From JAQBQQ01 sp964633955 (lineage in GTDB: Bacteria > Patescibacteriota > Gracilibacteria > Peribacterales > Peribacteraceae), in assembly GCA_964633955.1 (NCBI GenBank), contig CAZWIA010000024.1, positions 1 to 16,373 of the forward strand: 16,373 nucleotides of DNA, written 5' to 3'. A program made the position numbers and the translations under genes. The notes below the pieces were generated by a model, which worked only from the letters and a program-made list of their open reading frames with translations, had not been told where the DNA came from and searched no databases. Each line of letters begins with the position of its first letter. The first letter of the stretch is position 1. Below, piece after piece: positions 1-6,631 of the stretch.

Positions 1-31
1 TTAAACCCCCCGGTTAACCCTGAGCGACGTA

Positions 32-241
32 CTACGCCGCCAGCTTCAGGAGGGTATCTTCATGCTGGCTGATCTCCGCTTCTACCTTCTGCATCTGCGC
101 GGCGATGGCGGCTCTCTCCCTCTGCTTGGCCTGGAGCTTGCGCTTCTCTTCCTCGGCGGCCCGGCGCTTTTCCTCTGCGATGCGCTTCTTCTCAGCTTCA
201 ATGCGAGCCTCCTGTGCGGCAATGGCTTCTGCGGTGGTCAT
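32..241 (-). CDS. Small coiled-coil protein, function unknown
   Basis: A 69-residue protein made almost entirely of Ala, Glu, Lys, Arg and Gln. It reads as one continuous charged helix (runs such as EAEKKRIAEEKRRAAEEEKR), the pattern of a single coiled coil. There is no signal peptide, membrane segment, Cys or catalytic motif. The ATG at 241 (MTTAEAIAAQ) is preferred; an in-frame GTG at 265 would add eight residues (MWCNVQKC) that do not fit the helix. No Shine-Dalgarno sequence is visible before either start. The gene diverges from the transketolase gene across a spacer of about 160 bp. Because of the repetitive composition, similarity to tropomyosin-like, TolA-like or YqiK-like regions would not indicate function. 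I do not recognise a family. Confidence 0.6.
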   Translation of the reverse strand: MTTAEAIAAQEARIEAEKKRIAEEKRRAAEEEKRKLQAKQRERAAIAAQMQKVEAEISQHEDTLLKLAA

Positions 242-400
242 GCATTTTTGGACGTTACACCACACTTAGAATGACAGAAAATCCTGCTGGAATCCGATCG
301 AATCCCAATTGTGGCGATGTATCTGACTGCTATGCTTGAGCCCGAATCACGATGTTCCTTTGCGCTCTCAATTCTCAATTACCAATTCTCCATTTACGTC

Positions 401-2719
401 ATGCTCTCCACCCGTCCCGCAGTGGCCAGCCTCATCGGCCAGGATCCGTCCGTGGTCCCCCTCTCCGCGCAGCGGGTCCTTGCGGCGGAAGTGCCGGTTG
501 ATGCCGTGTGGATCGGACCCGGGGATGGGAAGACGCTCTCGGATGCGGACCGTAAGGCATATGACCTTGCCCACAAGATCATGATGCACCTGGCCATCCG
601 GGGACCCACGGAGCACGCCTCCGGTCACCCGGGCGGGCCGCTCTCCGCCTTCACGTTCGCGTACGGGATCTCCCGCAGAAGGAATCCCGCACATGACGCT
701 GCGCTGCGCATGAGCGCGGGCCACCTCTCCCTGCTGGCCTACGGACTCCAGTGGCTCTGCGGGACAGACCTGGGGGACCCCCGTCTAGCCTCGCCGGAAG
801 CGATCATCAAGCACTTCCGCGTGCCGGACGGCCTGCCCGGCCACGTGGAAGCGGGAATAGGGTCTATACCCTTTGGCTTTGGACCGCTCGGCAAAGGTCT
901 CAGTAACGGCCTCGGATTGGCCATGGGGTGGAAGATGCAGGGGAAGACAGGGAAGGTAGACGTGCTCATGGGTGACGGTGACAGCCAGGAGGGACAGATC
1001 ATGGAGGCGGCGCGCTTGGCATCCAAACTGAAGCTGGATCACCTGTTCCTCCACGCCGATGTGAATGATGTCCAGCTCTCCGGAATCCCCTCTGCGGTGG
1101 CGGCGGCGGACCTGGCTGGCATCTTCCGCGCAATCGGCTGGGCGGTGATAGAAATCCAGAACGGGAACGATCCGGCGCAGGTGGAAGCGGCGCTGGATCA
1201 CGCCGACACACTGGCGGGCAGAGGCCGGCCCGTCTTCCTCTGCTACTACACCACCATGGGCCACGGCGTGTGGGTGATGGAGGAGGCGTCAAACGCGGGG
1301 CTGCCGGACTATCACGGGACGCCCCTCAAGAAGGAATTAGCGGAAGAGGCGCTAAAGGGGCTCCCTCCGCTCGATCGATTGACCAAGGACTATCAACCGA
1401 TCCGCGACGCGTTCCTGAAAGCCGGTATACCGGCCGGACCGCAGGAGCTCGATCGGCTCAAGACCGCTCCGCGGACGATCACAGCTGAGAAAGGAGCGGC
1501 CAGGAAGGACCTGGGCGCCACGCACATCCTGAACCTGATGAAGGCCGACAACAGAATAGTTGTATTGCACGGCGACCTGGCGGGATCCGGCGGCTTCGAT
1601 AAGGTCGAAAAAGAGTTTCCGAACCGTGTGATCAACTGCGGCGCCGCGGAGGCCAACATGTACATGGTCGCCGCGGGCCTGCGCCAAGCCGGGATGCTGC
1701 CGGTCACCTATACCTTTGCCGCGTTTGGCACCAACGAGGCGAGGGCCAACGCACGGCTGATTGACATCAACTGCGGCCATATCCCGTGCGGCGTGTTCCA
1801 TGACTGCACGCACGCCGGCCTGAGCGTGGGCGAGGACGGGGAAACGCACCAGGAACGAAACTACTTCAACCTTCCGTTCGACCACACCCAAGTCTGGATG
1901 CCGGCAGACAGCAACCAGGCTGCGGCTGCGGCCGAGCGCGGTCTGACCCTCGTTGCAGAAGGCCGGCAGAGCGTGTACGTGTTCTCCGCGCGCTCCGGCC
2001 ACGAGCAGCTGAGGACGCCCGCGGGCGACGTGCTCTATGGCAAGGACTACGTGTTTGACGGCCGCATGGACCTGCTGCGCGGCGCGGGGGATACCACCGA
2101 CCAGGTGACCGTGATCGCCGTAGGCATTCCCGTGCACGACGCCGTGAAGGCGGCGGACATGCTCCAGGATGGCAGCGTGCATGAAGCCATCCGTGTGCGC
2201 GTCCTGAATGCCGCGTGCGTGCGGCCGCTGGATGCTTCCGCCGTGATCCAGGCCGCACTGGAAACGCGCCATCTTGTGGTAGTGGAGGACCATCACAGCG
2301 AGGGCGGCTTGGCAACGCAGGTAGCGGATGTCATCGCGGACTTCCAGCTCCCTTGCTCCCTCAGGCGGCTGGGGGTGAACCACTCCTTCCCCTCCGGCAC
2401 GGATGCGGATCTGAAGTTCCTGGCCGGCCTAGACGTAGACAGCATAATGGACGCCATCCAGGATGAGGCGCGGAGCGAGGTCTGCGGCGGAGAGGATGCC
2501 TTTGTGACCGCCGTGTTCGCGCTCATGAAGAACTCCCGGCAGAGCCGGTTTCAGGAGACTGCCCGCGCCGTGATAGGCCGCCTGGCGGAGGATGAGGCGT
2601 ACCTCCGGAAGCTGCGCGACCACTGGGCGGGCCTGTCCTGCCCGCCGGAGAAGCTGCCAGATAATAGGAAGCTGCGGGAGATGCTGGGATCGGCGCGGGA
2701 GGGAGGGTATCCGATCTAG
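401..2719 (+). CDS. tkt: Transketolase, long form (772 aa)
   Basis: Thiamine-diphosphate enzyme moving two-carbon ketol units between sugar phosphates in the non-oxidative pentose phosphate pathway. The sequence shows SGHPGG at residues 74-79, GPLGKGLSNGLG at 161-172, the ThDP/Mg motif GDGDSQEG at 191-198 with Asn 222 as the usual later metal ligand, the catalytic Glu 417 in the pyrimidine domain (NCGAAE), and SVGEDGETHQ at 475-484, which matches the transketolase GEDGPTHQ signature. A C-terminal transketolase domain follows. At 772 residues it is longer than the usual 620-680, with about 50 extra residues at the N terminus and a roughly 90-residue helical tail. The ATG at 401 is chosen because translation from the upstream GTG at 311 gives an unlikely N terminus. 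No SD is visible; the leader carries CAATTCTC-type repeats. A related ThDP enzyme such as a dihydroxyacetone synthase cannot be excluded. Confidence 0.92.
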   Translation: MLSTRPAVASLIGQDPSVVPLSAQRVLAAEVPVDAVWIGPGDGKTLSDADRKAYDLAHKIMMHLAIRGPTEHASGHPGGPLSAFTFAYGISRRRNPAHDAALRMSAGHLSLLAYGLQWLCGTDLGDPRLASPEAIIKHFRVPDGLPGHVEAGIGSIPFGFGPLGKGLSNGLGLAMGWKMQGKTGKVDVLMGDGDSQEGQIMEAARLASKLKLDHLFLHADVNDVQLSGIPSAVAAADLAGIFRAIGWAVIEIQNGNDPAQVEAALDHADTLAGRGRPVFLCYYTTMGHGVWVMEEASNAGLPDYHGTPLKKELAEEALKGLPPLDRLTKDYQPIRDAFLKAGIPAGPQELDRLKTAPRTITAEKGAARKDLGATHILNLMKADNRIVVLHGDLAGSGGFDKVEKEFPNRVINCGAAEANMYMVAAGLRQAGMLPVTYTFAAFGTNEARANARLIDINCGHIPCGVFHDCTHAGLSVGEDGETHQERNYFNLPFDHTQVWMPADSNQAAAAAERGLTLVAEGRQSVYVFSARSGHEQLRTPAGDVLYGKDYVFDGRMDLLRGAGDTTDQVTVIAVGIPVHDAVKAADMLQDGSVHEAIRVRVLNAACVRPLDASAVIQAALETRHLVVVEDHHSEGGLATQVADVIADFQLPCSLRRLGVNHSFPSGTDADLKFLAGLDVDSIMDAIQDEARSEVCGGEDAFVTAVFALMKNSRQSRFQETARAVIGRLAEDEAYLRKLRDHWAGLSCPPEKLPDNRKLREMLGSAREGGYPI

Positions 2720-2832
2720 AATACGGAAGTAGGAATCCTGAATGATGGACCATAATTCCTGATTCGTGCTTCTTGATTCACGGTGAATGGAAAACCGAAC
2801 GATACTCTGGAACAATGTACGGCAGCGCTCTT

Positions 2833-2923
2833 GGAAGGGTGGCTGAGTGGTCGAAAGCGGCGGACTTGAAATCCGCTAGATCCCTCTGGGATCTCGGGGG
2901 TTCGAATCCCTCCCCTTCCGCCA
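2833..2923 (+). tRNA. tRNA-Ser (anticodon UGA)
   Basis: The acceptor stem GGAAGGG (2833-2839) pairs with CCCTTCC (2913-2919); the discriminator is G 2920 and the CCA end (2921-2923) is encoded. The anticodon stem GCGGA/TCCGC (2860-2864/2872-2876) closes the loop CTTGAAA with anticodon TGA at 2867-2869. A long class II variable arm (GATCCC...GGGATC) identifies Ser. The T arm has the GTTCGAAT loop with stem 2896-2900/2908-2912. A weak possible promoter lies upstream (TTCACG 2777-2782, 18 bp, GATACT 2801-2806). The 3' end is repeated 105 bp downstream. Confidence 0.97.
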
Positions 2924-3027
2924 AGAGAAACATCTGGAAACGTTGAATGTAGTTTTACGGCACGGAGGGATGAGAAGCCTGCCCTGAGCGAGTGAAGCGA
3001 GCCGAAGGGAATCCCTCCCCTTCCGCC
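2904..3027 (+). repeat. Direct repeat of the tRNA-Ser 3' end
   Basis: GAATCCCTCCCCTTCCGCC (19 bases) occurs at 2904-2922, spanning the T loop, T stem, acceptor stem and first CC of the tRNA, and again exactly at 3009-3027. The copies are 105 bp apart. The second lacks the rest of a tRNA, so it is not a second gene. Exact duplication of a tRNA 3' end resembles a site-specific attachment core, but no integrase is present and only 86 bp lie between the copies. Confidence 0.85.
2964..3018. repeat. Intergenic palindromic repeat next to tRNA-Ser
   Basis: GGAGGGAT (2964-2971) pairs with ATCCCTCC (3011-3018), enclosing CCCT...AGGG (2982-2985/3006-3009) around a core CCCTGAGCGAGTGAAGCGAG (2982-3001) and CCGAAGG. 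The right arm of the outer stem lies inside the duplicated tRNA 3' end. The core recurs as CCCTGAGCGAGT on the minus strand at 16270-16281 and in part at 18-27, so it is a dispersed repeat in this genome. No ORF covers it convincingly. Confidence 0.65.
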
Positions 3028-3141
3028 GCGATCAGCTGAAGCTGATGTGGCTTGCCACGGAACGAACGGTAGAATGCGCGGCAGCTGCTTTGACAGGCGA
3101 GGGAGAACTGTCAGAATCCATTCATCTCTTCCCCTAACGCC

Positions 3142-3366
3142 ATGGAGCATCTTGACCAGGACGCGGTCCCCTCTCCTGAACAGACGGATCCGATCCAAGA
3201 TTCACCGGAACGCCGTGGCAGCGTGCCGATGGATCCGCGTCCGCGCCAGGAGATCCAACGCCTGATGAGACAACAGACTCCCGTTCTTGAGAGATACGTC
3301 GAACAGGGGACGCCCGGACAGAAGCGTGCCGCCAAGCATATCCTCCGCTTGCGCGGCCTACAATGA
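3142..3366 (+). CDS. Small hypothetical protein, 74 aa
   Basis: Begins with ATG at 3142 and encodes a soluble protein with an acidic, Pro-rich first half (MEHLDQDAVPSPEQTDPIQ) and a basic, probably helical second half (RQEIQRLMRQQTPVLERY, then QKRAAKHILRLRGLQ). The charge asymmetry and GC-rich third positions look like real coding sequence. It has no signal peptide, membrane segment or Cys. No Shine-Dalgarno sequence precedes the start; the leader is pyrimidine-rich (CTCTTCCCC). It lies in a 600-bp stretch between the tRNA-Ser and the SLH gene that otherwise lacks a gene. I do not recognise a family. Confidence 0.5.
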   Translation: MEHLDQDAVPSPEQTDPIQDSPERRGSVPMDPRPRQEIQRLMRQQTPVLERYVEQGTPGQKRAAKHILRLRGLQ

Positions 3367-3452
3367 TCGAAGGAGAGATGAGCGGCCAGGCACTGGTGGA
3401 CGCGGGAATCACGCCGCCTATCGCGCATGATGGGTCGGATAACCAGGCGTAA
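3363..3452 (+). CDS. Possible 29-aa ORF overlapping the 74-aa gene
   Basis: The ATG at 3363 overlaps the TGA of the preceding small ORF (ATGA), as in translationally coupled genes, and the frame runs 29 codons to TAA at 3450-3452. The peptide (MIEGEMSGQALVDAGITPP..) has no recognisable motif. An internal ATG at 3378 has AAGGAG only two bases upstream, too close for a standard SD. It may be chance; the ATGA arrangement is the only positive sign. Confidence 0.2.
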   Translation: MIEGEMSGQALVDAGITPPIAHDGSDNQA

Positions 3453-3523
3453 AAACCCCGCCGTGTCGATTCCGGCGCGGGCCGATTCCGGGTAGACTCC
3501 CGCAGAATCTTCCCCCGTACAGT

Positions 3524-4537
3524 ATGCAGCGTTCCCTGAGGACCGGTGTTCTCCTCTGTTCGGTCGCCATAGTTGCTGCCGCGGGCACGCAACGTGCCGC
3601 CGCGCAGTCCTTCACGGACGTGAAGTCCGGGGACTTTGGCTATGAGGCGGTGGAGGCGCTCAAGGCGGAGGGCATCCTGGGCGGCTACGCGGACGGGACG
3701 TTCCGGCCGAACGCGCGCGTGAACCGCGCGGAGGCGGCCAAGATCATCGCCGGGCCGTTCATGACGGACGCGGAACAGATGAAGACGGGTAGGACTGAGT
3801 ACCAGGACATCGCTGCCGGGGCGTGGTACATCCCCTACGTGGAGTGGGGGCGGCTGCAGCTGAAGATCTTTGACGGTCCGCCGGAGGTTGCCACGTTCAA
3901 GCCGGAAGCCAGCATCACCAAGGCGGCGTTCCTGAAGATGCTCTTCCGGGCCTATGACGCGGATCCAAACGCCTTCAGCGAGGTGAAGCTGCAGCTCTCC
4001 CCGGACACGAACCCGAACGAGTGGTACTACCCGTACCTGCGCTACGCCGTGGCGTCCTCCGTGGCACTGCCGCACAGCAACGCGCAGTTCGGCCTGGAGC
4101 GGCCGCTCAATCGGATTGACGTGGCCGTGCTCATGCATCGCTTCCTGCAATTCCGGGCGGGCAAGCGCACGCAGTTCCTGCTGAACCAAGCCCAGCAGAA
4201 TCTGGATCTGGCCCTCCAGGCGCTGGAGAAGAGCGATGTCCGCGCGGCGGAATACGCCTCCGCGCGCGCCCTCCTCTCCGCCCGCGGCGCGCACCTCAAA
4301 TCCCCGGATGAGCCGCTGGTGAAGGCGGTAGTGAAGCTCTCAGAGGGCTACCGGGCGCTGGTGCGGTCGTACCAGGCGGGGGTGGCTGGCAAGGCGGAGG
4401 AGACCGTGAAGCTGTCCAAAGACGCCTGGTTCCTGGGCGACCAGGCCCGCAAACTCTCGCCGGACGTGAAGCAGTTTGCCGAGCAGCTCCAGAGCTACGC
4501 GAACACGCTGGCCAAGAGCGCCCGGACCGGTGGATAA
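3524..4537 (+). CDS. Secreted S-layer homology (SLH) domain protein
   Basis: A 337-residue exported protein. Residues 1-28 form a signal peptide (basic MQRSLR, hydrophobic core, AAA-Q cleavage region), so the mature protein acts outside the membrane. Three SLH-type repeats follow: about 29-77 (FTDVKSGDFGYEAVEALKAE, then GYADGTFRPNARVNRAEAAK), about 92-145 (YQDIAAGAWYIPYVEWG, FKPEASITKAAFLKML) and a weaker third at about 160-210 (WYYPYLRYAV, LERPLNRIDVAVLMHRF). SLH triplets typically bind cell-wall polymers and anchor proteins to the envelope. Residues 215-330 are Ala-, Gln- and Leu-rich and probably helical, without a recognised domain. The start at 3524 is fixed by the signal peptide; no SD is seen. 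Two copies of CGATTCCGG (3467-3475, 3483-3491) lie upstream. The next gene begins 7 bp after its stop, so co-transcription with the riboflavin kinase and Mur ligase genes is likely. Confidence 0.88.
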   Translation: MQRSLRTGVLLCSVAIVAAAGTQRAAAQSFTDVKSGDFGYEAVEALKAEGILGGYADGTFRPNARVNRAEAAKIIAGPFMTDAEQMKTGRTEYQDIAAGAWYIPYVEWGRLQLKIFDGPPEVATFKPEASITKAAFLKMLFRAYDADPNAFSEVKLQLSPDTNPNEWYYPYLRYAVASSVALPHSNAQFGLERPLNRIDVAVLMHRFLQFRAGKRTQFLLNQAQQNLDLALQALEKSDVRAAEYASARALLSARGAHLKSPDEPLVKAVVKLSEGYRALVRSYQAGVAGKAEETVKLSKDAWFLGDQARKLSPDVKQFAEQLQSYANTLAKSARTGG

Positions 4538-4544
4538 TGCCGGC

Positions 4545-4934
4545 ATGAGCGTGTCCGGGACGGAGTTCACCGCCAAGGTCGTCACGGGAGCCGGGCGCGG
4601 TCGAGCGATCGGCACGCCCACCATGAATTTGGACCTCACGGCCGTGCCGGCAGACCTGCGCGAGGGTGTGTATGCGGTAACGGTCTTCCTGGAGGATGCG
4701 TGGTGGCCGGCCGCCATGCACTACGGTCCCCGGCCGGTGTTCCAGGACGGCCCCTCATGCGAGGTGCATGTGATCGACCGTGAAATCCCCCGCGCTCCGG
4801 CAACGCTGACCGTGCGCATGGTGAGGTACCTGCGGGCCATCCGCCACTTTGAGAGCCCGCAGATCCTGGCCGCTCAGATTGCGCTGGATATCGACCGCGT
4901 GCGCTACTTTGTCCCGCAACCCCTGTTCCCATGA
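4545..4934 (+). CDS. ribF: Riboflavin kinase, single-domain
   Basis: A 129-residue protein matching the flavokinase half of RibF, which phosphorylates riboflavin to FMN with ATP. Visible features are GRGRAIGTPTMN at 17-28 (family GxPTxN, the phosphate/Mg site), REGVYAV (about 40-46), YGPRPVF in place of the usual IGxRPT, CEVHVID holding the conserved Glu, and the C-terminal RAIRHFESPQILAAQI helix, close to the family R-x-E-xx-F-x-S-xx-L-xx-QI pattern. The N-terminal FAD synthetase half usual in bacteria is absent, and translation from upstream codons does not supply it. The ATG at 4545 is used because the longer frame only overlaps the SLH gene. It lies 7 bp after the SLH stop and overlaps the Mur ligase by ATGA. 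FAD would need a separate adenylyltransferase or uptake. Its link with cell-wall synthesis is positional only. Confidence 0.87.
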   Translation: MSVSGTEFTAKVVTGAGRGRAIGTPTMNLDLTAVPADLREGVYAVTVFLEDAWWPAAMHYGPRPVFQDGPSCEVHVIDREIPRAPATLTVRMVRYLRAIRHFESPQILAAQIALDIDRVRYFVPQPLFP

Positions 4935-6235
4935 TCGCCGCCCTCAAGCGCCTCATCCCGGACAACCACCCTCTCCGCCTGGCCTGGCACCGCGGCAAAG
5001 CGCTCGTGGCCGCGCTGCGCTACGGTTTCCCTGCACGCGGGCTCACGGTCATCGGCATCACGGGCACAGACGGCAAGACCACCACCGTGGGCATGACCGT
5101 TCACATCCTGGCCGCGCGCGGGTTTCAGGCAGCCGCCCTCTCCACCGCCTTCTTCCAGATCGGAACGGATCGCACCTGGAACGCCACGCAGAAGACGTCC
5201 CCCTCGCCATTTGCGGTCCAGCGCTTCCTGCGCCGGGCGCGCGCAGCGGGATGCACGCACGTTGTACTGGAGTGCTCGTCTCACGGCCTCACCCAGGGCC
5301 GCCTGCGCTTCACCTGGCCTGCAGTAGCCGCCATCACCAACACGTCCCCGGAACACCTGGACTACCACGGAACCATGCCGGCCTACCGCGCGGCCAAGGC
5401 CATCCTCTTCCGGAGCCTCCGCGGCCGGGGCGCCAAAGTTCTCAACCGGGAGGACGGCACGTATCCGCTCTACGCCGCCATTCCGTCCGAACGAACGGTG
5501 GCCTACAGCACCCATCCCGCGCCGGAAGTGCAAAGAGAAGCGGATCTCTGGACGGATGATATCCGGCCGGAACCTGCCCGCACGCGCGCCACCATCCATC
5601 ACAAAGACCGGCAGACGGAGCTGGATCTGGGCATCCCAGGCGCCTTCAACGTGGAGAACGCGCTCTGCGCGATTGGGTGCGCCATGGCGACCGGCATACC
5701 GTTCCAGGACGCAGTGCGGGCGCTCGGGACATTTCAGGGCGTTCCCGGACGGATGGAGCCGATCGACGAAGGTCAGCCGTTCAGCGTGCTGGTGGATTTC
5801 ACGGTGACGCCCGCCGCGTACGAGCGGACGCTCGCAACGCTCAAGTCCGCGCTCCCGCCCAGCAGGCGCCTCCTGGTGCTGGCCGGCAGCTGCGGCGACC
5901 GCATGCGGGAGAAGCGGCCGGAAGTGGGCCGCATCTGCAGCGCTTACGCGGACGTGTTCGTAGTCACCAACGAGGACCCGTACACCGAGGATCCCGATAG
6001 GATCATGGATGAAGTGATGGCCGGAGCGGACCCCTCCCGGACCGATCTGCATCGCATTCCGGATCGCCGGGAGGCGATCGCCTTCCTGCTCCGGGAGGCC
6101 CGGCCCGGCGATGCGGTAGTGCTCTGTGGCAAGGGCAGTGACACCACCATGTGGACGGCCGCGGGCCAAGTGCCCTGGAACGAGCGGGAAATAGTTCGTG
6201 AGATGCTGAGAGAACGCCGGAGTAAGAACTCGTAG
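4931..6235 (+). CDS. murE: MurE-type Mur ligase, short N terminus
   Basis: A 434-residue ATP-dependent amino acid ligase of the Mur family, best matching MurE, which adds the third residue of the peptidoglycan stem peptide in the cytoplasm. Motifs: P-loop GITGTDGKTTT (42-52), LECSSHGLTQGRL (113-125), TNTSPEHLDYHGTMPAYRAAK (from 137) with Lys 156 at the carbamylated-lysine position, FNVENALCAIG (239-249), GRMEPI (273-278) and GSCGDRMREKRPE (319-331). Three MurE substrate motifs differ: the N-terminal UDP-binding domain is only about 40 residues, the DNPR region reads NEDPYTEDP (347-355), and the usual GKGHE reads GKGSD (400-404); VDYAHTP appears as VDFTVTP (288-294). The third residue used therefore cannot be told from sequence. 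It overlaps the riboflavin kinase by 4 bp and ends in an intrinsic terminator. A MurT/CapB-like amide ligase is a less likely alternative. Confidence 0.85.
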   Translation: MIAALKRLIPDNHPLRLAWHRGKALVAALRYGFPARGLTVIGITGTDGKTTTVGMTVHILAARGFQAAALSTAFFQIGTDRTWNATQKTSPSPFAVQRFLRRARAAGCTHVVLECSSHGLTQGRLRFTWPAVAAITNTSPEHLDYHGTMPAYRAAKAILFRSLRGRGAKVLNREDGTYPLYAAIPSERTVAYSTHPAPEVQREADLWTDDIRPEPARTRATIHHKDRQTELDLGIPGAFNVENALCAIGCAMATGIPFQDAVRALGTFQGVPGRMEPIDEGQPFSVLVDFTVTPAAYERTLATLKSALPPSRRLLVLAGSCGDRMREKRPEVGRICSAYADVFVVTNEDPYTEDPDRIMDEVMAGADPSRTDLHRIPDRREAIAFLLREARPGDAVVLCGKGSDTTMWTAAGQVPWNEREIVREMLRERRSKNS

Positions 6236-6258
6236 TTCACGATCGTTAGGTAAGGGAT

Positions 6259-6308
6259 GTAAGGAAGGTGACTGTCCTTCCTTGCCTCCCGTACCTTCCT
6301 TACTTTTT
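6259..6308 (+). terminator. Intrinsic terminator after the Mur ligase
   Basis: GTAAGGAAGGT (6259-6269) is complementary to ACCTTCCTTAC (6293-6303) over 11 bp and is followed by TTTTT (6304-6308). A competing smaller hairpin, AAGGAAGG/CCTTCCTT (6261-6268/6276-6283), uses the same left arm. It starts 23 bp after the Mur ligase stop and its right arm contains the stop codon of the convergent 85-aa gene. Confidence 0.75.
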
Positions 6309-6557
6309 CTTCATCTTCAACCTTTCGCCTCTCCGCATCTTCGGCAGCCTCACCGGGTGCTTCTTCACCTGCTCCGCCAGTTTGCTGGCCGCCATCAGGG
6401 CGATCGTGGGCGTGAGCCAGCCGGTCTCCAGGTAGATGAGCTCAATCTCCCGGATGGCCGGCTTCTGCCGGACGCGGTTCACCAAGCTCGCCACGCGCTT
6501 CTTGGCAGGCGTGCGATCGTCCTTCTTCCCCCGGCGGCGTGCGCTCTTCGCTCTCAT
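6300..6557 (-). CDS. Basic 85-aa protein, function unknown
   Basis: Starts at ATG 6557 and ends TAA at 6300-6302. Both ends are strongly basic (MRAKSARRRGKKDDR at the start; RLPKMRRGERLKMKKK at the end) and enclose a more neutral core with ELIYLETGWLTPTIALMAA, possibly one amphipathic or weakly hydrophobic helix. The pattern fits a nucleic-acid- or ribosome-associated protein, but this is inference from charge alone. There is no signal peptide or metal-binding Cys/His set. It is convergent with the Mur ligase and divergent from RNase HII. A good promoter lies directly before the start and leaves only about four bases of leader, so translation would begin without an SD. I do not recognise a family. 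Confidence 0.7.
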   Translation of the reverse strand: MRAKSARRRGKKDDRTPAKKRVASLVNRVRQKPAIREIELIYLETGWLTPTIALMAASKLAEQVKKHPVRLPKMRRGERLKMKKK

Positions 6558-6567
6558 ATTAGGATAT

Positions 6568-6596
6568 ATTATACAATACTAATCAATATCAGTAAA
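6568..6596 (-). promoter_or_regulatory. Sigma70-type promoter of the basic 85-aa gene
   Basis: On the minus strand, TTTACT (6591-6596, 4/6) and TATAAT (6568-6573, 6/6) are separated by 17 bp. Transcription would start near 6561, about four bases before the ATG at 6557, giving a nearly leaderless mRNA. The 75-bp AT-rich spacer also lies upstream of RNase HII; only a poor plus-strand promoter is visible there (TATACA 6570-6575, TAAATA 6593-6598). Confidence 0.7.
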
Positions 6597-6631
6597 TATC
6601 TGCCCTTTCCGCCCGGAGGTACCATCGGACA

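Noticed and set aside
311..400. Extended N terminus of the transketolase from the GTG at 311
   Set aside because: The added 30 residues look like translated repeat-type spacer (CAATTCTCAATT), and the ATG at 401 gives a more normal start.
3009..3027. A second tRNA-Ser gene
   Set aside because: Only the T-loop-to-acceptor end is present; no D arm, anticodon arm or 5' acceptor strand lies upstream.
2716..3198. 160-aa minus-strand ORF across tRNA-Ser
   Set aside because: It runs antisense through the tRNA and the repeat, so it is very unlikely to be coding.
3134..4294. 386-aa minus-strand ORF opposite the SLH gene
   Set aside because: It is the Arg/Leu-rich antisense of a gene with a signal peptide and clear SLH repeats; no domain is recognisable in it.
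4480..4545. Riboflavin kinase starting inside the SLH gene (upstream start at 4476)
   Set aside because: The extra 23 residues (MPSSSRATRTRWPRAPG..) are out-of-frame SLH sequence; the ATG at 4545 begins the family domain.
4904..6169. 421-aa minus-strand ORF opposite the Mur ligase
   Set aside because: Antisense shadow caused by high GC; the plus strand carries all Mur ligase motifs.
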